A DNA stretch of 64,000 nucleotides from Cocos nucifera. Taxonomy: Eukaryota > Streptophyta > Magnoliopsida > Arecales > Arecaceae. Location of the stretch: contig QRFJ01002105.1 in assembly GCA_006176705.1 (NCBI GenBank), positions 361,597 to 425,596 of the forward strand, written 5' to 3'. Made by a program: the position numbers and the translations under genes. Below are positions 1 to 11,634 of this stretch, in pieces. Positions within the stretch are counted from its first letter, which is position 1; every line of letters starts with the position of its first letter. The notes below the pieces were generated by a model. That model did no database searches. It was given only the letters and a program-made list of their open reading frames with translations, and was not told where the DNA came from.

Positions 1-1627
1 TTGGACCTGATCTTCATGAAAATCCTCAGATCTCATCTAATTTTGATGCCAAAAATCCATCTGAAAGGTGGCAGCATGAAAGGATATGGAAGAGTCCATG
101 TGTGTCTAGGACTCTTCCCTTAAGAGTTTGATCCAAATCAAACTCTATCGAAACCCATTCTAGGCACCTCCAAAAATCATAAAATTTTGCACACCCAAGG
201 TATAACTCATGCCCTATCACATATCTAAAAATTAGAATAAAATAATTTCTAAAGAAATTTCTAAAATTCTCTGATCATGTGACCCTTAATTCTCTCAATT
301 GGGTTAACTATTGACCCTAATCCAATTGCACTAGGAATGAATTTAATTTTTATAATTAATCTGACCTGGACTTATTTCAGTCAGATGAAAATAAACTCAT
401 TCAAGATACAAAAATATATTAAATCAAATTTGACTCGGTTGCAATGAATCAAAAAGATTATAGAAGAAGAAAGTCAGGCTCAATCGTGTGCTAGCATGAT
501 TACCTTGAATCTGATTGGATCTAATCTAAATCAATCAAACTAGATTAGCTCAATTGATAACATCCAGACCCAAACCCTTATTTGTGTGACCTAGTTAGGT
601 TCAATTTTGTATGCTAATAAGACATGTCGTGATCTCCATCATCGACATCATCGAAATACCTTTCAATGGACCAGAATTTTTCTGATTCATATAATTAGAT
701 TGATCGATCATCAAAATCATTCTAATTACTCTCAAAATCTATCAGTGATACCTAACAATATATGGTGGCAATCCATCAGAACTGAAAGTAAATCTCTCAA
801 TGCAGCTACCTGTGTGATTGGATTCTTCTATCTTGAGCCTCGATAGGATTAGGGTTAAGGTGAACTTGTCAAATCCAATATCCATCATATGAATTAATCA
901 TTCAATTCGAGTCCTATGTGGAACCCTTATAGAAACTCTTTCTATCATCTTCACTCTACCATGACCATGGGCTTATGGACTCGATTCTCATGATCATCAT
1001 AGGGCTACTCCTCATCTATCGAGGTAGATAGATCCCTTATTGGTGTAATCCAATTCCTATAATGAACGTACTATAGCCAACATACACCTCAGGATTTTGA
1101 ATGGCTAGAAGATTGAGTTATGGTGTAGTCAAACTATAATACCCTCAAGGTGAATTATCGATGCACCTCAGGTCAAAGAACCAGACACACTACTACAACA
1201 TCGAGCTAGTCATTGACGAGAAGATAGACTTTCTTATGAATGCTCGAGGTGATCACGCTCAGTGCCCTCATTCTCTAACAAGTATCTATACTCTTGTTCT
1301 AGTATTTCCACATCATAGACTCAAGACTCATCTACTCAAAGAAAGCAATCGTACACCAACCTTTCGGATCAATCACCATCCTCATGATGATCCTACGGTC
1401 GAAAGTAGTTTATGAGTTAATTATAAAAATTCATGTCTTAAATTTTCAACTCTTTGAAAATATAAATTGATATTACCATTAACTCAAAGGATGTATCACA
1501 TACATTTTAAATACACACTATAATAGAAAATAATTTTTTTATTAATTTATAGTCAAAATTATAAAATTGCCCTTAGAAGTATATTACAAGTGTTAGCCAA
1601 TCTGGCTTCTAGGGCACACATCTAACA
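1..1627 (-). repeat. Copia-A LTR, minus orientation, cut by the window edge
   Basis: The sequence is the reverse complement of the copia-A LTRs at 29747, 39563, 57735 and 61090. Its right edge ends in the reverse complement of the LTR start (TGTTAGATGTG...), so the LTR terminus is at 1627. The other LTR end lies left of the window. It cannot be decided whether this is a 5', 3' or solo LTR. The adjoining sequence from 1628 is leader of a copia-B element, so this LTR appears to sit in or truncate that element. A long open frame (607-846) antisense to the LTR is shared with two other copies. Confidence 0.85.
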
Positions 1628-2861
1628 TATCAAACACCTTAATGGACAGCTATGACTCAGTTATCCCCATAACTATATCATTTTAAGGACCTAATAATTT
1701 TAGAGAATTTAAATTATTAGTGATTTAATAATAGAAAGGATATGGACCAATTTGCTCCCACTGACTTCATCAAGTCAAGTCCTTCCACTGACTTCACAAG
1801 TCACTGATGAGAATTAGAATCAATTTTGGTCCATGGGAACCTATATCAGTCAAACTGATTCCTAGTGACATGGGTCAGTCCATATCACCAAGTGATCTAG
1901 ATTAAACTCTAATCAACCATGTCGATCAGATAAGTGAGATTAGTGGAAGAGATATGCCATTAACTCATCAAAGATCGAATCAGTGCGAGTAGCTCTCAAT
2001 TCAAAATTATTGATCTAGATTACCAAACTTATCTTAGACACCAACCGATTAATTAGGTTTAATCTAATCAACCTAGTAAATTCGGACTTGACCGCATAGC
2101 CATGAATCAAGTCCATCTTGGTCTTTATTAAAGACTTGGACTCATTCAACTACAACTATTAAAGTTGAGTCTAGAGTATCCTTGATCTAATCTAATTCAA
2201 CACTTAGTTAGATTTGATCAATTACTCTAGATTAATCCATTCTTTAACTAACCTTAGGTCTAATCTAATTAATGGATCTAATTCATCTAACCCTTTAATC
2301 CATAGCTTATTCATTTGTCTTAGAATATTTAATTCATAATTCTAGATTCTATGAACAACACTTAATTCTTTTAATTAAGATTTTGGACTGATGGATTAGG
2401 GTTCGACATTTCAAAAATAATTTTTAAATTTTAAAAGTTTTTTCTTTTCTATTTTTCAAATGGATCGACTCATTTTAGAAATGGGTCGGCTCATTTCTCA
2501 AACAATAATCTATTACTAGTTTTAAATAGAAAATCAAGCATAATTAAACTATGAATCTATTTAGATCTAATCTAACATATTCATATTTAATTATCATATT
2601 TAAATAATTTTAATAATAAAATTTTTTTACTATTCATCTTAATGAATGAGTTCATGGTGGCATCCCTACCGCCATAAGGGATCCCCACTAAATGAAAGAA
2701 GATGGCCTTTAAATCATATTTATCTCTTATGATCAGATGGCTTGGTGGTTCATTCATCCTCGATTACTAAGCTATCTAGATCTAACATATTAAATATGTA
2801 AGTATTTAATTTTTTTAATTATATATTAGAACATGTCAAGCAATCCTTGCTCTGATATCAC
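1628..2861 (-). mobile_element. Leader (5' untranslated internal region) of a minus-strand copia-B element
   Basis: Reading from 2861 leftwards, the sequence starts with a primer binding site and then parallels the leader of the copia-A element at 51834-53713. The two share a block ending in GATTTAAAGGCC, a block around GTTAATGGCATATC (1943-1965 against 52988-53010) and a GTGGGAGC block. No reading frame is convincing. The leader is cut at 1627 by a copia-A LTR, so the gag and pol that should follow are absent. The DNA is AT-rich and otherwise featureless. Confidence 0.7.
2845..2860 (-). promoter_or_regulatory. Primer binding site (initiator-Met tRNA type) of copia-B
   Basis: On the minus strand the site reads TGATATCAGAGCAAGG. 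This is one transition away from the TGGTATCAGAGC that begins Met-tRNA primer sites of plant copia elements. It lies one base from the LTR end at 2862, which fixes the orientation of the element as minus and identifies that LTR as the 5' LTR. Confidence 0.75.
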
Positions 2862-5800
2862 TGTAGAAAATCGAGTAGGATTTAGGGCATAGTTTTTGAA
2901 AACTTTTTTGAATTAATTACAGTGAAAGCTAAAATTAAGCTAATATTAATTCTATAGCATGCATTGATCTAATCAATTATCCTACTTAGGATCTAGACAT
3001 GCTAATATGTAATTTAAAATTTAAATGCGATCAATCAACATATCATATTTGTTGACCAATTCGAATTCAGAACTCGAAACCTATATGCGGATAGCCGATC
3101 TCCATGATCTGAATCCATCAAAATATGCTCTAGCATCATGCTATAGCCGCACACTTGTCCAACCTCTATGATTGGTCCACATAGAACTCCTGATCTTGAT
3201 TAGCTTCACTAGAGTGCTAGCTCCTTGCCGGGGCTTTCAACAGCTGATCTTAATTGATCCAATTGATCGCATTATTTTTGATCTCTCAAACACTCCAAAA
3301 AATCAAAACATGTGCTTCAAAGGATGATGAAGTGGTGTTTCAGGTTTAGTGATGATCCGATGCTCGCAGCATTCAATCTCTCCATCCGAACCCTGAGTCC
3401 CAACTCTAGGGTTTCACTTACCCAGAAAACCCTGACGCCTGAAAATAGTCCCATGCCCACTCTCTTTGGTATTTGCCCATGAAACAATTTTTCAAGGGAA
3501 GAGTACTCTCCTATCTACGCACGCCTCACTCAGATCCCATCTAAGGTGGGTGACCAGAAAGGAAAAAAATTAAAGGATGAGATGTGAGAAGAATAATTGG
3601 CATAGGAATACTTTTCTCTCCCTCTGGACTTTTCCATGCACACAACTTTTCCTCTTCATGGAATTTTCTCTCTCTAAGAAACCTCTTGCACTCCTTCTCA
3701 GATATCTCACATATTCCCATGCTCACCCCAAAAAACTTGATCTTTTGTGGACGACAAAATAGTGGGAATGGCATGTGGATAGGATAAGGAGGTTAAGAGG
3801 TTTCCACTTGAATTCAAAATTCAAGGGGAAGCCTTATCCACTTCCAGCACCCACTCCATAGTGTTTGACATGTAGAAGGACTCTCCTTCTATGCACCCAC
3901 TTTGAGAATGCATAAAAAAATCAGCGTGAGAAGCCATAAGGAGGCGTGGGAAGTAGATAAGGTTGAGAGGGAGTTGGGAGGTTTCAACCAAACCAACCTC
4001 ATCAAGTTGAATTCAAAATTCAACTTAAATTCAATCTGATCCAACACTTGGACAAGGTCAAAAGCAAGAAATAGGAGGCATGCCTACACATATCTGCATG
4101 AGAAAAACTCATGTAAAAACCATAGGGGCATGGGCCATAGGATGGAAAAGTCAAAGGTGGTGGGCGCATGGGAGAGCTTGAATTCAAATCTCATTTGACT
4201 TAGTCCTAATTGGTTTCAACCAAACTAATTAATCTAGATCTAATTGGACCATGTTAAATCCAATAAAATTAGCCTTAACCCAATTCAATAAAATTTTAAT
4301 CAAATCAAAAATTAATTAGATCTAGCTCCTGATCAAATCAGGATCAAATCTCCCATAGTGATTAGGTCAACTCATGACCTAATTAGGTCAATGTGTGATT
4401 TGATCAAATTAAGATCAAATCTTCCATAGTAATTAGAAAATGTACCCTAAAGCCAATCATCTAAGTGGTAGATGATTAGAATTAGTATATGAATTATCTA
4501 ATAATAATAGTTATTGGGCTGATTCATCATAAAAGTTCTATCTTCCTTAAATGAACTCTTAAATTATGATGAAGTCCTTAGAACCACAATCAATCAATAA
4601 AGAAAAATTTATTGGATGGTTCTTAAATTATTCATAATCAAATGATAAGTTATTAACAAGAACGATAACTTATCGAGTGTAGATCACTGTATGCTATATG
4701 TATTGGTTGTCCTCATAACCAAGTGGTGTGGAGTACTGGTATGACATCCAGATGAGATGTAGGAGTACATCTGCATTGAACGTGATCAATGTAGTACTCT
4801 ACTATCAAGAGTAGCTAGCTAAGATCAATAGATATAAGTATCCCTCTGACTTGAGATCACCATGGTGACTTGCAAGCAACTCACTGTACTTTAATGCCAG
4901 ACTGCCTGTATTTCTAATATAGGTTCGGAAGATTTCTAGGTATAGTCAAGTACTTATGAAGTCAGTGTATAAGTTAAGATGAGATTGACCACTTCTGATT
5001 AACTTCAAGAAGAGAATAACTCGCTGTGTTTTAATTTAGCAAAACCTAGGCCTGGGTAATCCTAGTGAGATATCACGGGATTTACAAAATTTTGAGACAT
5101 AATAGAGATGACTTATATGAGTGTTTGATAGTGTACTAGAAGTCATCTTGAGCATTATTGGTCATAGGTATAAATTATATGGTAACCATGGGCTAGGGTT
5201 CTAAGAATGTTGCTTTGCATACATTCGACCTATCCGAACATCGAAAATCATTGCTAGATGATAACTTTGATTGGTACAGAAATTGATTCTTATGCTATTG
5301 GCTTAGATTCAAACCTATGGGGTCACACACATTAGAGCTTGTAACCTAATCAGATGGTCAATCGATGACTGAGAATCATTTCGAGGTTAAACATTCAATG
5401 TGATTGATGTTTGACCTAATGCAAGTATTGCAGGAGGATCGATTAGTAATTGAATTATCAGTTGGCTCAATTTGATTGAGCAATCGGGCTGAGATCAAGT
5501 CTAATTGAATTAAATTCAATTAAAATTAGTTTAGGCTTAATTATATTAAGTCTAATTTATTTATTGGATAAGCCAATTGTAAGGAAGAATAAGTTCTTGT
5601 TAGACTAGGACTTGAGTGCACCTAATTTCAAATTGACTTGGGATTTAAATCTGATTTAAATATGGTTTAAACTTGAATTAATTGGGCTTCTAGTTGGACT
5701 AGGATCATCCTTAATTGGATTGCATTTAATCTGATTTAAATAGGATTTAAATTGGGTTCAAACTTATTTTGACCTAATCAAATAGGAGTCCTAGTTTGAC

Positions 5801-6006
5801 CGGGACTCTCTCTCTTTCCTTACGCCTAAGAAAGCCCATGCCCATACTTCATTTCTAGAAGTTAATGTAACTTAATTACACACCTAAGAATGATTTTCTA
5901 TGCCCCATAATCTGGAGGTTTTGGAATAAATTTTTAATTGATCAAAATTGAAAAGTAGTTATGCATGGGATTCTATTTGATAGAGTCTTTAAAACCTAAA
6001 ACTCTA

Positions 6007-6025
6007 TCTCTCTCTCTCTCTCTCT
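6007..6025 (+). repeat. (TC)n microsatellite in the copia-B LTR
   Basis: An uninterrupted run of about nine TC dinucleotides lies about 230 bp upstream of the TATA-like site. Confidence 0.9.
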
Positions 6026-6254
6026 ATGGAAATAAACTCCATGCCTCTCATATTATTATGCATCCTTTTCCCATCTTTTTAGGAATGTTTTAGTTGGTTC
6101 TCCATGTTGAGAAAGGGATGGGGTGGCATCCAAAAGTTGGACGCCACCAAGAGTCCTTCTAAGACTAGTCTTTGACCTAGTCTTTAGTTATTAACCCATG
6201 CCACTTTTCAAGGCCCTTTGAGGATGTGATAAATCCTAGAAAATTCATGAAAAA

Positions 6255-6265
6255 CTATATAAAAA
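6255..6265 (+). promoter_or_regulatory. TATA box of the plus-strand copia-B LTR
   Basis: CTATATAAAAAAG lies about 1.05 kb before the LTR end, within a region of purine-rich and (TC)n sequence. It is the only strong TATA-like site I saw in the 3' half of this LTR and would mark the U3/R boundary. Promoter function is inferred. Confidence 0.4.
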
Positions 6266-7554
6266 AGAGGAGAAGGCATGGTGGTTTTTGGATTCCAGGA
6301 TTCTTGGAGAAGAGCCTTCAATTAAGACATCAAAGGTTGACATCTTGAAGAGACATGGTAAGAGAAGATTGTCTTCTCTTTATTTTTCTTTTATGTATTT
6401 TTTCTCTTATTTATTCTTTATAATTTTTATATGATAAAAATTTGAGAGAGAGAGAAATAGGATGTGGGGATAACTACTCCATGTTGTTGGGGCATGATGT
6501 TCTTTTTAGACATGATTTGATCATGTCCTAATGAGAGAAGAAGAAGAGAAGAACGTCTTCTCTTAGGGTTTCTTTGAGAATCCTTGTTCTCCAATTTCTT
6601 ATGAAAATTTTATATGATAAAAAAAATATTAGATCTAAAAAATTAGAAAAAATCCTAAAGAAGAAGGTCTCCTCTTGTCCTAGCATAGAGATGTTTTCAA
6701 GACATCAATCATTGATGTCCTGAAGGAGAAGATCTATCTTCTCTTAGGATTTATTTTTTCTTGATTTTATTTTTTGATTTATGGGAGATCTAAGGTTTGG
6801 ATTCTTTCCTTATTTTTCCTCATATTCTTCATCTCTTGGAGTATCCAAAAGATCCGAAGAATATGTATTTGATTGACCATCAAGAGGGATCTGCGAGAAG
6901 CTAGCACTTCGAGCGGATCTTCATTCGATGAACCTCTGATATATGTTGCAGGCTCGTGTGGATCACCTGTAGAGGTCAGACATGTGTGTGGCTCTAAAAG
7001 TAATAATGAAAATTAATCATAGAGTTCTCAACCCGTGCAAAGGTAAGAGATCTGATCTCTTGGTAACCTAGATATGATCTAGGGTTAGATCTAGAATTAT
7101 TCTAGATCTAGGTATTGATATGATCAATACCACTTATGATTAATTTATTTTTAGATTTATATTTATATCATGAAATATTATAGATTTTTGATTTAGGGTT
7201 TTATAATCTGATTACATGCATATTGTAGATTAAACTATTTAATCTATGTTTTCTGCTACTTTAATTTCGAAAAAATTTTGAAATCTATGCATGAAACCCT
7301 ACATGTTTTCCATCAGTTAAATCCAACAAACTTAGGCTTAACCTAATCTAATAAAATTCTAATCAAATTAAAATTTAATTAGATCCAGTCTTTGATCAAA
7401 TCAGGATTAAATCTTCCATAGCGATTAGGTCAACTCATGACCTAATCGAGTCAAACCTAATCAAATCTAATTCAATCAAACTTAATCGAATCCTCATTGC
7501 TCAATCAAATTAAGCTAATTAGCAATCAAATTACTGATTAATCCTCAAATAAAC

Positions 7555-7945
7555 ATAGAGTTCCAATCGGATGGGTGTATGGAAAATAGAGTTCCATCAA
7601 CATGGAACTCCTGAAGAGTCTTAAACTAGTGAAACTCTTGAACCCAATATCCCAAATGAATGGAACTTACGATCATAGAGTCCCAGATCAGTGGAACTCT
7701 TAATTAGAGAGTCCCAGATGAGTAGAACTCAGAGTTCCAATCCACTAAGATTCTTGATCATAGAGTTTCAGTTCAGTGGGACTCTTGACCATAGAGTTCC
7801 AAGTCATCAGGATCTCGATTAGAGAGTTCCGGACAAGTAGGACTCAGAGTCCTAGTCTAGTGGGACTCTTGGTCATAGAATTTCAATCCAGTGGAACTAT
7901 TGACCATAGAGCTCTAGGTCATTGAGACTCAATATTAGCCATCAG
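7555..7945 (+). repeat. Degenerate minisatellite in the minus-strand copia-B LTR
   Basis: A unit of roughly 30-40 bp of the form 'catagagttcc..gttcagtgggactcttgac' recurs about ten times with many substitutions and length changes. The opposite copia-B LTR (around 5380-5480) has unrelated single-copy sequence at the same place, so the array is specific to this copy or a sublineage. No reading frame runs through it. Confidence 0.75.
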
Positions 7946-8865
7946 ATCAGATAGGAACTCCTATTGTGTGTGATCCCATAGGTTTGAATCCTAAGTCGGT
8001 AGTATAGAAACTAATTTTCTATACCAGTCGATGTGACCATCTAGCAATGGTACCCATTGTCCGCATAGGTCAAAAAATTGTAATGCAACATTGACGAACC
8101 TGTGGCATATGGTTATCATATAATTCATCTCTATGACCAATAATGCTCAAGATAACTTCAAGTATGTTATCAAATACTCATAAAAGTCATCTTTATTGTG
8201 TCTCAAAATTTTGCAAATTGCATGACACCTCATGAGGATTACCCAGGTCTAGATTTTGCTAAATTAAAACACAGTGAGTCATTCTCTTTCTGAAGTTAAT
8301 CAAGAGTGGTCAATCCCATCTTGACTCACACACTGACTTTATAAGTACTTGACTGTACCCAAAAATCTTTCAAATCTATATTAAAAATATAGGCAGTCCG
8401 ACACTAAAGTATAGTGAGTTGCTTGCAAGTCACCATGGTGATCTCAGATCAGAGGGACACTTATATCCATTGGCCTTAGCTAGCTACTCTTGATAGTAGA
8501 GTGCTATATTGGTCACGTTCAGTGCAGATGTACTCCTACATCTCACCTGGATGCCATACCAGTGTCTTCACACCACTTGGTTATGAGGATAACTAATGCA
8601 TATGGCATACAGTGACCTACACTCGATAAGTTATTATCCTTATTAATAACTTATCATTTGATCACGAACTATTTAAGAACCATCCGATAAATCCTCCTTT
8701 ATCGATTGTTTGTAGTTCTAAGAAATTCATCATATTTTAGGAGTCCAATTAAGGAAGATAGAACTTTTATGATGAGTCAGCCAAATAACTATTATTATTA
8801 GATAATTTATATACTAATTTCAATCATCTATCACTTAGATAATTGGCTTTAGGACACATTTTCCA

Positions 8866-9420
8866 ATAGTTGCAACATTATTCATAATGATATCATAATA
8901 ATCTTTCTTCATAGATAAATGATAACCATCTCTGGCCAAAAGGGCAATAAAGATCTCATTTATCATAAACAATCGACTATAGTGATAATCACTAAAAATG
9001 ACAACTTTTGAAAACAAGCTTGATAATTTTTAAAACTAGGATTGGAACAGTATTTCCAACCCTATTGTTCGAAAATTTCTTACGATTTTCAAATTTACCC
9101 GAAGTCCTTGCAATAAATTGCATAGGATTACTGGTATCTCATACCTGGGTAGTAGAATCACACATAGAGAAATGATAAAGTGTTATTATATAATCCTTGA
9201 TCAGTAACTCCTTACTCTTTTCTCTTGTTTAGTCAGTCAGGGTCAAGGAAAGTAAGAAATTCATGACAATATTTCTTCCTATGACCATGCTTCTAATAGT
9301 AGAAACACTCTGCCTGATTTGGTTAGTCTTAGATCTTTTATTTTCACTGGACTTAGAAGCCCTAGCATGAACCCATCTTACTTCTGAACCAAATTCAACT
9401 TTCAATACTAATTATCGAAG
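8866..9420 (-). pseudogene. Decayed copia-like gag remnant
   Basis: On the minus strand a zinc-knuckle-like stretch of 14 codons lies at 9266-9307. It has the spacing of a retroviral CX2CX4HX4C finger and reads C-F-Y-Y-stop-K-H-G-H-R-K-K-Y-C, so the second cysteine has become tyrosine and an internal codon has become a stop. Further on (9017-8835) a 60-residue frame continues into the edge of the copia-B LTR. The knuckle supports a Ty1/copia gag; I do not recognise the remaining residues with confidence. The region ends abruptly at the copia-B LTR (8865), as expected if that element inserted into an older copy. Confidence 0.45.
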
Positions 9421-9749
9421 TTGGGTACCATAAGTCAATCATTATCTAATAGTAAATGGAGCAAATAGGGTTTAGCCTTAATCTGAAGAAAAGAGAATAA
9501 TGACCCAATGTATATGAATTATTTTAAGCCTAGAGACTTGGACTTTAGTCTAAAGATTCTCTCACTATTTTATACAAATTGGTAGCCTCTACCTCCAATT
9601 TGAGGAATTACTTTAATTTTTTAGTAGGTACTAGAATCTACATAAACTGCACACAAGCCTGACTTTGGCCATTCAACCTATGTGCATCTATGGGTAGGTT
9701 CTTTAACCAATTATTTTTCTAAATAACTTTTAGTAATTTAATTTTACCT
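9421..9749. other. Unassigned sequence between a copia remnant and Tat1
   Basis: I see no open frame above 60 codons, no LTR ends and no clear match to other parts of the window. It may be the decayed 3' part of Tat1 or further copia remnant. Confidence 0.3.
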
Positions 9750-9750
9750 C

Positions 9751-9900
9751 AGAAATCTAATCAATAGAACCAGAGGTCTTCACCCTTGTTAAGATGAGGT
9801 TAACCTCCTGTTTAAGAACCGAAGGCCTTCACCCTCATTAAGACGAGGTTAACCTCCTATTTAAGAATTAGAGGCTTTCAATCTTATTTAGTGGAGTGGT
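9751..9900 (+). repeat. About 49-bp tandem repeat in the Tat1 3' region
   Basis: Three successive units share the pattern 'aaccagaggtcttcacccttgttaagatgaggttaacctcc..tttaag'. The first two are close to each other and the third is degenerate. They lie about 100 bp downstream, in element orientation, of the end of the Tat1 integrase, in the usual position of the 3' untranslated region. Confidence 0.75.
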
Positions 9901-10002
9901 TTCCTGCCATCACACAATTGTGCACCAAAGATAAGGATGTTAAAGTGAGAAAATTTTATTGAAATGTGGTTATTGATAATACATCCATAGAATTTTTGAG
10001 TT

Positions 10003-11060
10003 CTAAGGTCGTGGAAGAGCTGCTCCTCCAAGTTCTTTTAGGTAGTAAGTTTCAAGTTGAATGACCTCCTTGATTTTATAAGGGCCTTCCCAATTTGGGG
10101 TGAGCTTTCCTTGATTCTGCGGCTGTGAGATGTCTGCCAGCCAAAGTCCTAGGTCTCCCTCTCTAAACATCTTGCTTCTAACTCTAGAATTGTAATAGTA
10201 AGATACCTTCTGCTTATTAGCCACCATCCTGATCTAGGCTTCTTCCCGCTTTTCTTCTAGTAGGTTAAGATTTGCCCTGAGGTCTTGCGAGTTTTTATGT
10301 TCATTGAAGACTATGACTCACATCGATGGAAGTTTAAGTTCTATTGGGATGACTACTTCTACTCTGAAAGCTAGAGTAAATGGAGTTTCTCTAGTTGGCA
10401 ATCTTTGGATGGTTCTGTAAGCCCAAAGTACATAATAGAGTTCGTCCATCCAAACTCCTTTCATCTTTTCAAGTCTTGCCTTTATGCCTTGCAATAGGAT
10501 CCTGTTAGTCACCTCGGCCTCTTCGTTTGCTTATCGATGAGCTTCCAATGTGAAGTAATAGGAAATGTTTAGATCTTCACAAAACTCGGCAAACTTTGTT
10601 CTAGCAAACTGGCCTCTATTATCAGTTATAAGAGTCCGAGGTAGGCCAAATTTGTAGACTATAGACTTCCAGATGAAGTCCTACACTTTAGCTTTAGTAA
10701 TTTTTGCCAAGGATTCGGCCTCGACCCATTAGGTAAAGTAGTCTATGGCGACTAAGAGAAATTTTTGCTGTCCAGATGCCATGAAAAAGGATCTGAGTAT
10801 GTCTATCCCCTATTGCATAAATGGTCATGGGGCGCTCAAAGGTGTAAGCTAAGAGACTGGTCGTCTTTGAATGTTGGCATTCTTCTGACACCGATCATAT
10901 TTTCTCATATATTCTATAGCATCCTGATGCATAGTCGACCAATAGTATCCCTATCGAAGTAGCTTGTGAGATAAGAACCTGGCCTCCAAATGGTTTCCAT
11001 ATATTCTTTCGCGCACCTCCCACAGTGCATAGTCATCTCAGAAGGTTGGAGACATTTCAA
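10003..11060 (-). pseudogene. Tat1 Ty3/gypsy integrase (decayed)
   Basis: Minus-strand frames show a Tat-type integrase. The C-terminal tail (10227-10003) carries the K-L-T-P-N-W-E-G-P-Y block and ends near L-P-R-P. The core's distal part (10512-10318) has W-M-D-E-L-Y-Y-V-L-W-A-Y-R-T. Further core lies about 10513-10760, where the D-N-R-G-Q-F block contains an acidic catalytic residue, and the zinc-binding N-terminal part lies about 10870-11060. Several stops and frameshifts separate these blocks, so no integrase can be made. The blocks are in normal order. The close relative at 24888-25800 (Tat2) shows the same features, so this is a family and not a chance match. Confidence 0.85.
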
Positions 11061-11634
11061 GAGTGGCAAACAATACGACCTTTTATATAGTTTATTCTCA
11101 TATAGAACATATCGGGAGGCTTGATTTCTTAATTTTCGAGCTTCGTTTGGATCTTGAGGAAGGATAGTATGTCTAAGATAAGCAACAAACGGATCGATCC
11201 AATTGGACTCATGGTCGACCTACATTACAGTCTGGGGTTCCTCTAAGCTTGGACACTTCAAAACTTCGAAGTAGACCTCTTTAAACAGTTCACTTGGAGC
11301 TAGTGTGGCTAACTTAGAGAGAAGATCGGCCCTAGCATTTTCCATTCTTGGGATCTATTGGATATCAAAACTATTGAAGGCTAGGGCCAGACTCCTTACT
11401 TTTTCTAGATACTTCTTCATGCTTTCCTTCCGAGCCTCATAACTGCCACTAACTTGTCCCACCACCAATTGGGTGTCACTATAAACTTTAAGCCGATCTG
11501 CTTCTTGTTCTTTGGTTATTTTCAATCCCACAATTAGGGCTTCATATTCTACCTCATTATTTGTAGCAGAAAATTTAAAGCACCATGCATATTTAGCAAC
11601 AACTCCTAGATTGATTAGAATCAGACCAGTGCCA
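11061..11634 (-). pseudogene. Tat1 linker and archaeal-like RNase H domain, distal part (decayed)
   Basis: The minus-strand frame contains N-N-E-V-E-Y-E-A-L and V-Y-S-D, two acidic landmarks of the extra RNase H that Tat-lineage elements carry between reverse transcriptase and integrase. The first landmark (V-D-G-S-S) is at 14680-14693, on the other side of the family C insertion that starts at 11635. The domain is therefore split by about 3 kb. The linker to integrase (11061-11280) has frame breaks. The same arrangement recurs in Tat2 at 29433-29636. Confidence 0.8.

Larger units (their letters stand above)
4434..7312 (+). repeat. Copia-B LTR, plus orientation, probable solo LTR inside another copia-B LTR
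   Basis: It starts TAGAAAATGTACCC (the first G of the usual TGGAAAATG decayed to A) and ends ACATGTTTTCCA, giving 2,879 bp with short inverted ends. It is the reverse complement of the surrounding LTR over essentially its whole length: the start matches 8865 leftwards and the end matches 2862 rightwards. No internal coding region or primer site follows, so it is best read as a solo LTR. I do not see a clean 5-bp target duplication (GTAAT before, TCAGT after). Confidence 0.75.
2862..8865 (-). repeat. Copia-B 5' LTR, minus orientation, split by an opposite LTR at 4434-7312
   Basis: The plus-strand ends are TGTAGAAAA (2862) and TTTTCCA (8865), and the neighbouring primer site marks this as a 5' LTR. 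The parts 2862-4433 and 7313-8865 together give about 3.1 kb. They match, in reverse complement, the copia-B LTR lying between them. This copy carries a degenerate minisatellite (about 7555-7945) that the opposite copy lacks. About 180 bp at 4252-4433 is repeated imperfectly at 7316-7480, on the two sides of the interruption, which is far longer than a normal target duplication. Confidence 0.75.

Noticed and set aside
3541..3787. Overlapping frames on both strands near 3541-3787
   Set aside because: They lie inside the copia-B LTR, overlap each other in three frames and show no protein motif.
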